Source: Glaciecola sp049650345 (GTDB lineage: Bacteria; Pseudomonadota; Gammaproteobacteria; Enterobacterales; Alteromonadaceae). Taken from it: DNA of 64,000 nucleotides. The stretch covers positions 84,879-148,878 of the forward strand of contig JBARZY010000140.1 of the NCBI GenBank assembly GCA_049650345.1. Reading direction: 5' to 3'. The notes under the pieces were generated by a model, which was given only the letters and a program-made list of their open reading frames with translations, ran no database searches and was not told the origin of the DNA. Of this stretch, positions 52,940 through 61,840 are shown in pieces. The position numbers and the translations under genes are program-made. Position 1 is the first letter of the stretch; every line of letters starts with the position of its first letter.

Positions 52940-54210
52940 GCTTTTATAAAAGTGTGTTGAGGATCATATGTTTGCGTTTGCTTGGTTAAATTAAATTGTC
53001 GTAGACCTCTAGGATCGCTGCCTACGCCAGCTAGGTATTGCCAATTGCCATAGTTGCTAGCCACATCAAAGTCTATTAACTTTTGTTCAAAATACGCAGC
53101 GCCATAACGCCAATCAAGTCCTAATTCGTGAACAAAGCAACTTGCAACCAGTTGACGCCCCCGATTTGACATAAAGCCAGTTGTATTTAACTGATTCATA
53201 CATGCGTTCACAATAGGGTAGTCAGTGTCGCCATTAATCCACTGTTCAAAGTTCTTTTCATTGTGTTGGCAATGACTTGGTATGTCATTTATAGATTCAC
53301 GTTGGCCTTTGATATCAAAAAAACGTGTACCGTGTTTAAGCATCTGTAAATGGAAGAACTCTCTCCACAGTAGTTCAAAGAATAACCAATAGGTAGAATC
53401 ATTTTTTATCCTGGTTTCTTCATAAGATTTAAGCTGTTCAATCACTTGCAACGGAGATATACAACCATGCGCCAAAAATGCAGATAAACGACTGGAAAAA
53501 TCCCAACCATCTAAACCATTTCGAGTTTCCTTATATTTAGCAATAAGATCGGTATTGAAGAAGTATTCTTGCATCCTTTGCAATGCTGCAGTTTCGCCTC
53601 CTTTATAATCGCCTTGCTTGTTCTCGTTCGTCGCAAATGGTGTATATTCTGAACAAGAAGTATTATGTAGCACGAAAGGTTTTGAAGTTTTCAATTGTTT
53701 ATACGCCAGCGCTTTTACCTCAGCATATTTCTCTACTTTACGCCTAAACGGTGAAAACACATTAGGCATGTTTTCTATATTAAACGGTAAGGTATCTAGG
53801 CTATACAAATAATTACTGTTTCCCTCAATAATACCTAAGCTAGGCTTTTGGGCGCGTAAGGCATCAGTCTGCCGAATTTCATTGAGTCCGTTGTGACGCT
53901 CATAACTCACATAATCAACGGTATGGCTATTCAGAAGATCAGATACTATGTTGGTAGGTGAACCTGAAAAGCAATACAGTGGAATGTTGTATTGAGCCAA
54001 TTGTGTTTTAACATCAATAAGCGCTTGGTTTATAAACTGACGTTGATGCTGATTATTGTCAGCGCTGGTAAATTGTTGATACCACATGTTGTCTGTATCT
54101 AGCACATAAACAACCGCGACATTATCGCAACGCTTTACTAGTTCACATAATGCTTGATTACCTCGTACACGAAGGTCATGTCGCATCCAATGTATGCCAT
54201 TTTTTACCAA
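52930..54210 (-). CDS. Cry-DASH cryptochrome/photolyase
   Basis: A 426-residue Cry-DASH. The N-terminal domain begins GIHWMRHDLRVRGNQAL; the FAD domain has the Cry-DASH signature SNYGNWQYLAGVGSDPRG followed by RQFNLTKQTQTYDP. The FAD-contact Asn and proximal Trp are kept. Family members repair CPDs in single-stranded or looped DNA and use methenyltetrahydrofolate as antenna. It is the first gene of the minus-strand operon, with the fourth paralog overlapping its end. The start ATG 54210 faces the class I photolyase across a 170-base divergent region. Confidence 0.9.
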   Translation of the reverse strand: MVKNGIHWMRHDLRVRGNQALCELVKRCDNVAVVYVLDTDNMWYQQFTSADNNQHQRQFINQALIDVKTQLAQYNIPLYCFSGSPTNIVSDLLNSHTVDYVSYERHNGLNEIRQTDALRAQKPSLGIIEGNSNYLYSLDTLPFNIENMPNVFSPFRRKVEKYAEVKALAYKQLKTSKPFVLHNTSCSEYTPFATNENKQGDYKGGETAALQRMQEYFFNTDLIAKYKETRNGLDGWDFSSRLSAFLAHGCISPLQVIEQLKSYEETRIKNDSTYWLFFELLWREFFHLQMLKHGTRFFDIKGQRESINDIPSHCQHNEKNFEQWINGDTDYPIVNACMNQLNTTGFMSNRGRQLVASCFVHELGLDWRYGAAYFEQKLIDFDVASNYGNWQYLAGVGSDPRGLRQFNLTKQTQTYDPQHTFIKAWT

Positions 54211-54380
54211 AATAAAATCGCCTTAAACTTGATAACTCTACTCAATAACTATGCTTACTGGTTTTTCGAATGATGCGATCTATTCAAGTCCAATTTTAGT
54301 AACAATTTATGAATAAAAAGTTTTCCAGTTGCACCGCGACAGCATACGTGGCTACTAAAAATAATGACACAAGGCTTTAC
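54211..54380. promoter_or_regulatory. Divergent promoter region between the two photolyase operons
   Basis: This 170-base A+T-rich stretch separates cry-DASH (-) from phr (+) and must hold both promoters. I found no convincing sigma-70 pair; the nearest is TTGATA (54229-54234) with TATGCT (54250-54255), whose 15-base spacer is short. An alternative sigma factor or an activator is possible. No light-regulator site was recognised. Confidence 0.4.
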
Positions 54381-55811
54381 ATGACAATAAACATAATGTG
54401 GTTTAGACAAGACCTGCGAATTAATGATAATCCTGCATTAGTGCAGGCCTGTCAGGATCATGACGTTATCCCAGTGTATATTCTAGATGAATCTGTACCT
54501 GATTACGCACAACTTGGCGGTGCATCTAAGTGGTGTTTACATCATGCATTATCTGATTTAAATCGGAAACTCGATGGTAAACTACACATTGCAAAAGGCG
54601 ATCCATTAGAAGTGCTTGTAGACCTAGCAAAAGAAGTTAATGCAGCAGGCGTTTATTGGAACAGAATGTACGAACCTTGGGCGATAAGTCGAGATTCAAA
54701 ACTAAAAGAAACGCTAAAAGACATAGGTATAAGCGCAGGGAGCTGCAATGGGAGTTTATTGTGGGAACCAATGCAGGTACTTAAAAAAGACAAAACGCCA
54801 TATAAAGTGTTCACACCTTACTATCGGAAGGGATGTTTATCAAAGCCACATCCACGTTTTCCCTTAAGTGCACCTGACCTTGGCGATAACATTGTCAGCA
54901 TATCCAATAATATCAGTATTGACGCATTATGTTTGCTTCCCTCAATAAATTGGGACAGTCATATAAATGATATGTGGGATATTTCAGAGCAAGGGGCGGC
55001 TGATAAACTATCAACGTTTATTAATGACTCTGTAAAAGACTATAACGATAAGCGTAACGTTCCGTCAATAAAAGGTACGTCACAGTTATCGCCGTATCTT
55101 CATTTTGGACTATTGTCGCCGAATCAAGCGTGGTACGCAGTTTTAGATGCATTTGACGGACGCACCGACGAAAAAGGTGTGGATGTATTTTTAAGCGAGC
55201 TTGGATGGCGTGAATTTTCTTACTATTTGTTATATCACTTTCCACACATCCAGCAGCAGAACTTTAATCCCAAATTTGATCGCGTAACTTGGCTAAATAA
55301 CAAAGACCATATACAAGCATGGCAATTTGGCAACACCGGCGTACCAATAGTTGACGCAGGGATGCGCGAATTATATCAAACAGGCTACATGCATAACCGT
55401 GTAAGAATGGTGGTTGGGTCGTACTTAGTTAAAAACTTACTCACCGATTGGCGAATAGGGGAACGCTGGTTTTGGGATTGTTTACTAGATGCTGATTCAG
55501 CCAGTAACGCTGCTAGTTGGCAATGGGTTGCTGGGTCTGGCGCCGATGCGGCTCCATATTTCAGAGTCTTTAACCCGGTATTGCAAGGAGAAAAGTTTGA
55601 TAAACAAGGTGAATATGTAAAAAAATATTGTCCCGAATTAGAAAAGTTACCTCCCAAATATATCCATCAACCTTGGGCTGCGCCAACGAATATACTGGAA
55701 TATGCTGGTATTACTCTAGGTAAAACTTATCCCAAACCATTGGTTGATTTAAAAGCATCAAGAGAACGTGCTTTGGATGCGTTTAAAGCCATGAAAGAAG
55801 GGAATAACTAA
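54381..55811 (+). CDS. phrB: Deoxyribodipyrimidine photolyase, class I CPD
   Basis: A 476-residue CPD photolyase that splits cyclobutane pyrimidine dimers in light. The start ATG 54381 has AAGG upstream and gives INIMWFRQDLRINDNPAL. Catalytic features are complete: substrate-side Glu and Trp in SELGWREF, the MHNRVRM motif, and the Trp triad in DRVTWLNN, TDWRIGERW and NAASWQW, with the FAD Asn four residues before the last Trp. YFRVFNPVLQGEKFD is present. It is followed one base later by the iron-sulfur photolyase gene. Length matches E. coli Phr (472). Confidence 0.95.
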   Translation: MTINIMWFRQDLRINDNPALVQACQDHDVIPVYILDESVPDYAQLGGASKWCLHHALSDLNRKLDGKLHIAKGDPLEVLVDLAKEVNAAGVYWNRMYEPWAISRDSKLKETLKDIGISAGSCNGSLLWEPMQVLKKDKTPYKVFTPYYRKGCLSKPHPRFPLSAPDLGDNIVSISNNISIDALCLLPSINWDSHINDMWDISEQGAADKLSTFINDSVKDYNDKRNVPSIKGTSQLSPYLHFGLLSPNQAWYAVLDAFDGRTDEKGVDVFLSELGWREFSYYLLYHFPHIQQQNFNPKFDRVTWLNNKDHIQAWQFGNTGVPIVDAGMRELYQTGYMHNRVRMVVGSYLVKNLLTDWRIGERWFWDCLLDADSASNAASWQWVAGSGADAAPYFRVFNPVLQGEKFDKQGEYVKKYCPELEKLPPKYIHQPWAAPTNILEYAGITLGKTYPKPLVDLKASRERALDAFKAMKEGNN

Positions 55812-55812
55812 T

Positions 55813-57351
55813 ATGGCAAAGCTTTGTTTGTTACTAGGTGACCAACTTAATTTAAGTATGGAGTCACTGCAACATATAGATAAAAAGACCGACATGGTGT
55901 TAATGGCCGAGGTACGAGCTGAAGCAACTTATGTAAAGCACCACAAAAAAAAGATTGCGTTTATCTTTAGTGCTATGAGGCATTTTGCTAATGAACTAGA
56001 GAGCGAAGGATTTAACGTAAGGTACATAAAATATACCGATGATAATTGTACCAAAAGTTTATTTGATGCCGTTTTACAAACGTGTGATTCATACATCATA
56101 GACGAAATATATGTATGTAAACCCGGTGAATACAGACTTTTTGAAGATATTAAGACTTGGTCAGAGAAATTGGACATGGCGGTTAACATTTGTTCTGACA
56201 ATCGTTTTATAGCAAAAGAATCCTTCTTTTCAAGCTGGGCGTCAAACCGCAAACAATTGCGTATGGAATACTTTTATCGTGAAATGCGTAAACAAACACA
56301 GTACCTAATGGATAATGGTAAACCTAGCGGTGATAAATGGAATTTTGATAGTGACAATCGTGCTAAATTGCCAAAAGATATGACGCCGCCACCGCCCACT
56401 ATGTTTGAACCAGACACCATCACCGAGGAAGTGATTGCATTAGTCGAGTCGGAGTTTTCAGATCATTTTGGTGACTTATTACCCTTTCATTATGCTGTCA
56501 CTCGTACTCAAGCATTGACGGTACTAAACGAATTTATAGAACAGCGGTTACCTAATTTCGGCACGTATCAAGACGCTATGGTACAAGACGAACCGTGGAT
56601 GTATCACAGTCATATTTCATTTTATTTAAACACGGGACTTCTCATGCCAACAGAAGTCCTTGATGCAGCACAACAAGCTTATATCGACGGCCACGCTGCG
56701 TTAAATTGTGTTGAGGGTTTTATTCGACAAATTTTAGGTTGGCGAGAGTACGTCCGAGGTTTCTATTGGCATCTAATGCCTGGTTACAATGAAGAAAACT
56801 ACTTACAAGCGAAACACGAATTGCCCGAATTTTATTGGTCGGGCAAGACCGATATGAATTGTATCAGTCAATCAGTCAAGCAAACCAAAGAGCACGCCTA
56901 TGCCCACCACATTCAAAGGCTAATGGTATTAGGAAACTTTGCATTATTGGCTGGTATTGCACCCAGTGAACTCAATAGGTGGTATTTGATTGTATACGGT
57001 GATGCATATGAATGGGTGGAACTGCCTAATGTGAGTGGTATGGTTTTATTTGCTGATGGTGGTTTGTTAGCGAGTAAACCCTATGCTGCAAGTGGTGCTT
57101 ATATTCATAAAATGTCAAATTATTGCAATCATTGTCATTACAACGTAAAGGCCAAAACGGGTGAAGACGCATGTCCGTTTAACTATTTGTATTGGGGTTT
57201 TCTACACAAACATAAGCATTTGTTTGAAAATAACCCAAGAATGGCAATGATTTATAAAACAATGGGGCGAATGGACCAAGAAAAGTTAAGGACAAGCCTA
57301 GATAATGCCGATACCTTCTTAGACAAGCTAATAACTAAGCAGAGCGTTTAG
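55813..57351 (+). CDS. Iron-sulfur bacterial cryptochrome/(6-4) photolyase (FeS-BCP, CryPro type)
   Basis: A 512-residue protein of the FeS-BCP clade, whose best-studied member (Agrobacterium PhrB) repairs (6-4) photoproducts. The N-terminal domain LCLLLGDQLNL differs from classical photolyases. The four cluster-binding Cys are visible: one in KTDMNCISQS, and three in YCNHC and EDACPFNYLYW near the C-terminus. HAYAHHIQRLMVLGN and DAYEWVELPNVSGM supply FAD and substrate contacts. Members use a lumazine antenna. The ATG at 55813 is one base after the phr stop, so the two are one operon; the small DUF2256 gene follows after four bases. Confidence 0.93.
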   Translation: MAKLCLLLGDQLNLSMESLQHIDKKTDMVLMAEVRAEATYVKHHKKKIAFIFSAMRHFANELESEGFNVRYIKYTDDNCTKSLFDAVLQTCDSYIIDEIYVCKPGEYRLFEDIKTWSEKLDMAVNICSDNRFIAKESFFSSWASNRKQLRMEYFYREMRKQTQYLMDNGKPSGDKWNFDSDNRAKLPKDMTPPPPTMFEPDTITEEVIALVESEFSDHFGDLLPFHYAVTRTQALTVLNEFIEQRLPNFGTYQDAMVQDEPWMYHSHISFYLNTGLLMPTEVLDAAQQAYIDGHAALNCVEGFIRQILGWREYVRGFYWHLMPGYNEENYLQAKHELPEFYWSGKTDMNCISQSVKQTKEHAYAHHIQRLMVLGNFALLAGIAPSELNRWYLIVYGDAYEWVELPNVSGMVLFADGGLLASKPYAASGAYIHKMSNYCNHCHYNVKAKTGEDACPFNYLYWGFLHKHKHLFENNPRMAMIYKTMGRMDQEKLRTSLDNADTFLDKLITKQSV

Positions 57352-57355
57352 TTGA

Positions 57356-57496
57356 ATGAAGGCTAAGCGTAAAAAGCAGCATTTACCTCAAAAGGTTTGT
57401 TTAGTGTGTAATAAACCATTCAGTTGGCGCAAAAAATGGGAAAGGTGTTGGGATGATGTCAAATATTGTTCTGAACGATGTCGACGAAGCAGGTAA
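57356..57496 (+). CDS. DUF2256 family small zinc-finger-like protein
   Basis: A 46-residue protein starting at ATG 57356, four bases after the FeS-BCP stop. It is very basic and carries CLVC near residue 15 and, 20 residues later, CSERC, with PFSWRKKWERCW between. This is the DUF2256 pattern (PxxxCxVCxxPFxWRKKWxxxWxxVxYCSxRCR). The four Cys suggest a zinc ribbon. DUF2256 genes often sit beside FeS-BCP photolyases in other marine and soil bacteria, so a role in photolyase maturation or cofactor supply is plausible but unproven. Confidence 0.85.
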   Translation: MKAKRKKQHLPQKVCLVCNKPFSWRKKWERCWDDVKYCSERCRRSR

Positions 57497-57673
57497 GTAT
57501 GAAGTTTAATAACTATATGCATATTTACACTGGTCTTTAGTATAATTTTGTGTGCTAAATGTACAAACTAGGCCTTATGAGGTATCATGTCGAAAGATTA
57601 AGAAAATTTAAAACAAGTTGAAAGGGCTTAACGGCTTGTTTTAACAGGTCTATGTGTTGTTATAAGGTTGTGT

Positions 57674-59821
57674 ATGAAAAGTCATAAGCGTAATGCTGGG
57701 AAGTCGATAGAACTTTTTAGCGATCCAGACAACTATATCGATGTTAACGATAACGCTGATGACGACCTTTATGCAGAATTTGGTATTGAATCGGAACAGT
57801 CATTCAACAGTCTATCTGATGATGCAAAAACACTAAAGCAACTAGAATTAGCATTGTGGGGCAGCGGCCAGTCAGTATGGATGTGGAACAGAGACAACAA
57901 CTGCATTGATTTAAAATTCTACATCAATAATAGCCAAGAAGTCAGTGAGCTAACGTTTTCATTTGAAGAGTTAAGCGTTAATTTACATCCTGATGATGCT
58001 GATGAATTTTTAGAAAAATGGGCAAAACACTTATCTGGTACTGAATCAGAGTTGAGCGCTCGACTGAGATTTTTAAGGGATCAAGACTACAGGTGGTATG
58101 AAATTAAAGGTAAAGTAATTGCCTTTGAGGACACCGGAGCCATCTCAGTTATTGGTACGTTTTCAGATATTACTGATTCCGTTGATAATGAAACCAAGCT
58201 ATCGTTAATGTCACAAGCCTTTGCTAAGTCTAAGCAACCTATGCTTGTACTGGCGCAGAATATGTATATAGCTGAGTACAACGAAGCGTGGGTGAATGAA
58301 TTAGACCCATATCAAGTTGCGCTCAATGCAACGTCATTCACCGACTTAGTTGAGATAACAAAAGCCGACATGGCAGACATTTTGCAAAACGGCTATTGCG
58401 AAAAAACGACTGACTTAAGCATCCCAGGGCAACCAACAGTGCCTATTGAGATCATTATTAATGAGTTTTCATCCAAGGACTTGTCAACACAGTATTACAT
58501 TGTGTTGGTGAAAGATCTTTCTGATTCAATAGCAACAGAAAGAGAAATGCATCGTTTGGCAACACGTGACCAAGTAACAGGCTTAATTAATAGATTTGAG
58601 CTGCAAAATCAGTTGACTGAGCTTATTGCTCAACAAACACCGCTGGAAATTTTTTACATTGATTTAAACGGTGTAAAAGAAGTCAGTGATGCATTAGGTC
58701 ATGAAAATAAAGATACGTTACTTCAAAACGTAGCGAGCGGGTTGAGTAGAAGTCTACACAACGTAAAACATTTAGCGAGCTGGGGCGGCAATGAGTTTGT
58801 TGCCGTTTTTTGCGGGCATGAAAAAGAAGCGATAAAGCGTACCGTTGACGCAATTAATACTACAATTGCCAATAAGGTTGTTATAAATGGCGACCAAAAA
58901 TTTGTTATTAGCTCCAACATAGGTGTATCTAGATATCCAGAAGATTCGTCAGACGTATCTGAGTTACTGCGTAAGGCCGATGCTGCATTATATTATTCAA
59001 AATTGGAGAATAATGAAAATTATTCGGTATATTCTAAAGGCATGGCTGATGAGATAAAAAGCCGCATTAGTATGATAAATGATTTACGAGAAGCAATAGA
59101 TAAATCAACATTAACTTTTGTCTTACAAGGTAAGTACAACTGCTCACGCGAACTAATTGGGGCCGAGATACTATGCAGATGGATGAGCGAAAAACATGGA
59201 CCTGTATCGCCGGGTGTATTTATTCCGCTTATTGAACAATACGGTATGGAGTTTTCATTAGGTTTATTGGCCTTGCAAAATGCAATTAATTACATCAAAG
59301 TGCTAGACTCATTGAATATAAAGATCCCTATTTCGGTGAATATTTCTGCTACACAAGTGCTTGATGAGAGTTTCCATAAAACACTGCAAACCATGATACG
59401 TATTGCTGATATAAAGCCCGAGTTACTCGAACTAGAGATGACTGAGTCGGTCTTCATTAGCGATGATAACTCTGCCACAACTCGCCTAAAAGCTCTAAAA
59501 TCATTAGGCGTGAGAATATCACTTGATGACTTTGGCACTGGTTACTCATCATTAAGCTATTTGGGCCAGTATCATTTTGACGTGGTAAAAATAGACCGCA
59601 CATTTATTATCGAAATTGAACACGACACTAAAGCGAAAAAATTATTTGATGCAATAATGAATATTTGTACCGCACTAGAACTAGACGTAGTGGTTGAGGG
59701 GATTGAAACCGAAAATCAATTTGACATTTTATGCTCAACTGGTGTTGATAAATTCCAAGGCTTTTTGTTGGGTCGCCCCAGTAATATGCCTGATTTTTTA
59801 AACGATAACGAAATACATTAA
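57674..59821 (+). CDS. PAS-GGDEF-EAL protein (probable c-di-GMP phosphodiesterase)
   Basis: A 715-residue cytoplasmic sensor; no membrane helix is seen. Two PAS-like regions (residues ~55-170 and ~180-285) precede a degenerate GGDEF domain (~295-455): the active-site signature is GGNEF, lacking the Asp, so cyclase activity is unlikely. The EAL domain (~465-705) has AEIL in place of EAL but keeps the metal and catalytic residues: NISATQ, LEMTES, LDDFGTGYSS, VKIDRTF, VEGIETENQ and FQGFLLGRP. It is probably a hydrolase. The start is ATG 57674 with AAGG six bases before. It follows the photolyase operon by 177 bases, in which nothing else is recognised. Confidence 0.88.
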   Translation: MKSHKRNAGKSIELFSDPDNYIDVNDNADDDLYAEFGIESEQSFNSLSDDAKTLKQLELALWGSGQSVWMWNRDNNCIDLKFYINNSQEVSELTFSFEELSVNLHPDDADEFLEKWAKHLSGTESELSARLRFLRDQDYRWYEIKGKVIAFEDTGAISVIGTFSDITDSVDNETKLSLMSQAFAKSKQPMLVLAQNMYIAEYNEAWVNELDPYQVALNATSFTDLVEITKADMADILQNGYCEKTTDLSIPGQPTVPIEIIINEFSSKDLSTQYYIVLVKDLSDSIATEREMHRLATRDQVTGLINRFELQNQLTELIAQQTPLEIFYIDLNGVKEVSDALGHENKDTLLQNVASGLSRSLHNVKHLASWGGNEFVAVFCGHEKEAIKRTVDAINTTIANKVVINGDQKFVISSNIGVSRYPEDSSDVSELLRKADAALYYSKLENNENYSVYSKGMADEIKSRISMINDLREAIDKSTLTFVLQGKYNCSRELIGAEILCRWMSEKHGPVSPGVFIPLIEQYGMEFSLGLLALQNAINYIKVLDSLNIKIPISVNISATQVLDESFHKTLQTMIRIADIKPELLELEMTESVFISDDNSATTRLKALKSLGVRISLDDFGTGYSSLSYLGQYHFDVVKIDRTFIIEIEHDTKAKKLFDAIMNICTALELDVVVEGIETENQFDILCSTGVDKFQGFLLGRPSNMPDFLNDNEIH

Positions 59822-59826
59822 TCCAT

Positions 59827-60576
59827 TTAAGCGGTAATTCTATTTATCAAAACACCCACAAGCATTGCTCCACTCACACTCAACAATGTTCCCAACATAA
59901 TGTATTCTGTTAATTTTCGGTCTTGCTGTCGACGCATATCACCAAACCTAAATACACTTTTTGCCGCCAATAAAAACCCAATACCCGAATATTGCTCTAA
60001 CAATACAAATGTGAGAACAATAATACGTTCAAGCGAACCTATATGCTCACCTGCCATCTGCAAGCCTGAGTTAGCGTGATTGACGTTCTCAACGTCTTGT
60101 AAATATGGTCGTAACAGTAGCTGAATAGTGATGGCCATAGGTTTATACACTAACAAATAACCCACGCCCCAGACGACATGATTAAAACTGACGCTTGTTA
60201 TCAGTTGTTGGCTCAACACGAAAACAGACGTGTTCGATAACCAAATACTTACCCCCAATAACACAATAATATGACCAATTTGATCACACAAAAAATAAGC
60301 TATAGTAAAGCCCATATATGTTTTCCATATATCAATAGCATAATGGGTCAATATAATAATGAGTAGTGCAATAATAGAATTATGAGAAACACCTTGTGTG
60401 GCAACTAACAATGCTAAAAACGTAAGCAGTGTATGAACAAGCATATGTTTTGCTAGCCCTAAAGATTTTTCTTTATATTTTACCTTGCTCATTATCCAGC
60501 TATGGGGTTGCAAGTAAAAATCGGCAAGTATATGAACAACCAGTAAACAGCCAAAAATAGTCGCTAAATCTATCAT
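59827..60576 (-). CDS. DUF3307 family membrane protein
   Basis: A 249-residue inner-membrane protein of the DUF3307 family, function unknown. About seven hydrophobic segments are visible; the conserved N-terminal portion has HILADFYLQPHSWIMSK, then HMLVHTLLTFL and HYAIDIWKTYM, with His/Asp residues inside the membrane that look functional. A cytoplasmic Arg/Gln loop (FGDMRRQQDRKLTEYIMLG) lies near the C-terminus. It is translated directly after the SatD-like gene through a TAATG junction (shared A at 60576), so the two proteins are made together. It converges with the EAL gene, five bases apart. Confidence 0.82.
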   Translation of the reverse strand: MIDLATIFGCLLVVHILADFYLQPHSWIMSKVKYKEKSLGLAKHMLVHTLLTFLALLVATQGVSHNSIIALLIIILTHYAIDIWKTYMGFTIAYFLCDQIGHIIVLLGVSIWLSNTSVFVLSQQLITSVSFNHVVWGVGYLLVYKPMAITIQLLLRPYLQDVENVNHANSGLQMAGEHIGSLERIIVLTFVLLEQYSGIGFLLAAKSVFRFGDMRRQQDRKLTEYIMLGTLLSVSGAMLVGVLINRITA

Positions 60577-61196
60577 TAAGAAAGCTCCGAAATGCGCAAT
60601 GAATATTGACTAAGCAGGGCCTTAACCAGATCGGCGTTTGCACGCTGTAAATGCGTATTCACATTTTGCCGTGTCACACCAAGTTGCTTTGCAATAACCT
60701 TATGTTCTGGATAATCTAACTTTATATACCAATATAGAATAGTCGTTTGTTTGCGGGTTAATTGTTGCAGTAAGCTATTAAAAAACGCCATCGCCAAACT
60801 GAAATCACTTGATAGTTCGCTCGGCTCTACACTAATTATACCGCTTTTTAAGGTATCTAAATGCCGGCCAGAATTGACAAAAACCGGCGCCATGCATTGA
60901 CCAATATTGTTAGGCATGTCTGAAAGTTCACCAATGCTCAGTGATTGTGTAAGTAATACTGGTTGTTCTAACTGCGTTAACAAATATAGTTTTGTTAGCA
61001 CAGCATGACGAAGAGCATGCTTTGCATTAAAATAAAGCACTTGATACGCGTCACCGCGAAACACTTCAAATTTACCTAGTGTTTTGTCTTGAAGAGATAA
61101 ACAGCATTCATTCAACGCGACATTAGCAGAAGTTAATAGCTCAGGAGCTAACTGCGTTGAACCCACTATATCGCCTGTCTCTACTGCTACTAGCAT
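60576..61196 (-). CDS. SatD-like protein with C-terminal helix-turn-helix
   Basis: A 206-residue protein of the SatD-like family. The N-terminus AVETGDIVGSTQL and GKFEVFRGDAYQVLY recall the nucleotide-cyclase-like start of SatD proteins. The C-terminal ~50 residues form a LuxR/sigma-4-like helix-turn-helix (HKVIAKQLGVTRQNVNTHL). This pairs a sensory-looking domain with DNA binding. Its stop is joined to the DUF3307 start as TAATG, and the pair occurs together in other bacteria. The signal sensed and the target genes are unknown. Confidence 0.75.
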   Translation of the reverse strand: MLVAVETGDIVGSTQLAPELLTSANVALNECCLSLQDKTLGKFEVFRGDAYQVLYFNAKHALRHAVLTKLYLLTQLEQPVLLTQSLSIGELSDMPNNIGQCMAPVFVNSGRHLDTLKSGIISVEPSELSSDFSLAMAFFNSLLQQLTRKQTTILYWYIKLDYPEHKVIAKQLGVTRQNVNTHLQRANADLVKALLSQYSLRISELS

Positions 61197-61378
61197 GCAT
61201 TTCTCTTAAAATAATTGTCAGTAATAGGAGTGTGTCACATCTGCACACGCAGCGCAAACATAAATGATTGCTTTGGTATTAAGCAGTTTATTTTATTTGC
61301 CTTTGTAAAAATGTTTAGTAGATAACTCACACCATAATGACCTATTATATGCGCAAATTGAACTTCGGACTTGTTAAC

Positions 61379-61825
61379 ATGAAAGTATTGGTTGATGCTG
61401 ACGCATGCCCAACAGTGATTAAAGAAATACTTTTTAAAGCGGCTCAACGCACTAAAATAGAGTTGGTATTAATTGCCAATCACGCTATGCGTATTCCTCC
61501 TGCTCCCAATATTACCTTTATGCAGGTACCTGCTGGCTTTGACATCGCCGACAATGAAATAGTAAAGCGTTGTGACAATAATGATTTAGTTATTACCAGT
61601 GATATTCCCTTAGCTGCGGAAATTATAGAAAAGGGAGGCAGAGTATTATCACCTAGAGGCGAATTGCTAGATGAACAAAATATAAGAGGGCGCTTAAATA
61701 CGCGTGATTTTATGGAAACTATGCGTGCCAGTGGTGTACAAACTGGCGGGCCACCGCCTATGAACCAACGAGAACGCAAAGAATTTGCTGGCCATTTGGA
61801 CAGAATGCTAGCAACACGTCGCTAG
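61379..61825 (+). CDS. YaiI/YqxD family (UPF0178, DUF188) protein
   Basis: A 148-residue protein of the YaiI/YqxD family, related to PIN-like/NYN nuclease folds but with unproven activity. It opens MKVLVDADACPTVIKEI and has VITSDIPLAAEI and the GPPPMNQRERKEF tail, all family hallmarks; the acidic residues in DADACP and SDIPLA would bind a metal. ATG 61379 is chosen because it starts the conserved strand; 14 further codons are open upstream. It converges with the dehydrogenase gene 15 bases away. Confidence 0.88.
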   Translation: MKVLVDADACPTVIKEILFKAAQRTKIELVLIANHAMRIPPAPNITFMQVPAGFDIADNEIVKRCDNNDLVITSDIPLAAEIIEKGGRVLSPRGELLDEQNIRGRLNTRDFMETMRASGVQTGGPPPMNQRERKEFAGHLDRMLATRR

Positions 61826-61840
61826 CATTCAATCGATATG

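Noticed and set aside
54229..54255. TTGATA/TATGCT as the phr promoter
   Set aside because: The spacer is 15 bases and the -10 matches poorly; listed only as an uncertain part of the divergent region.
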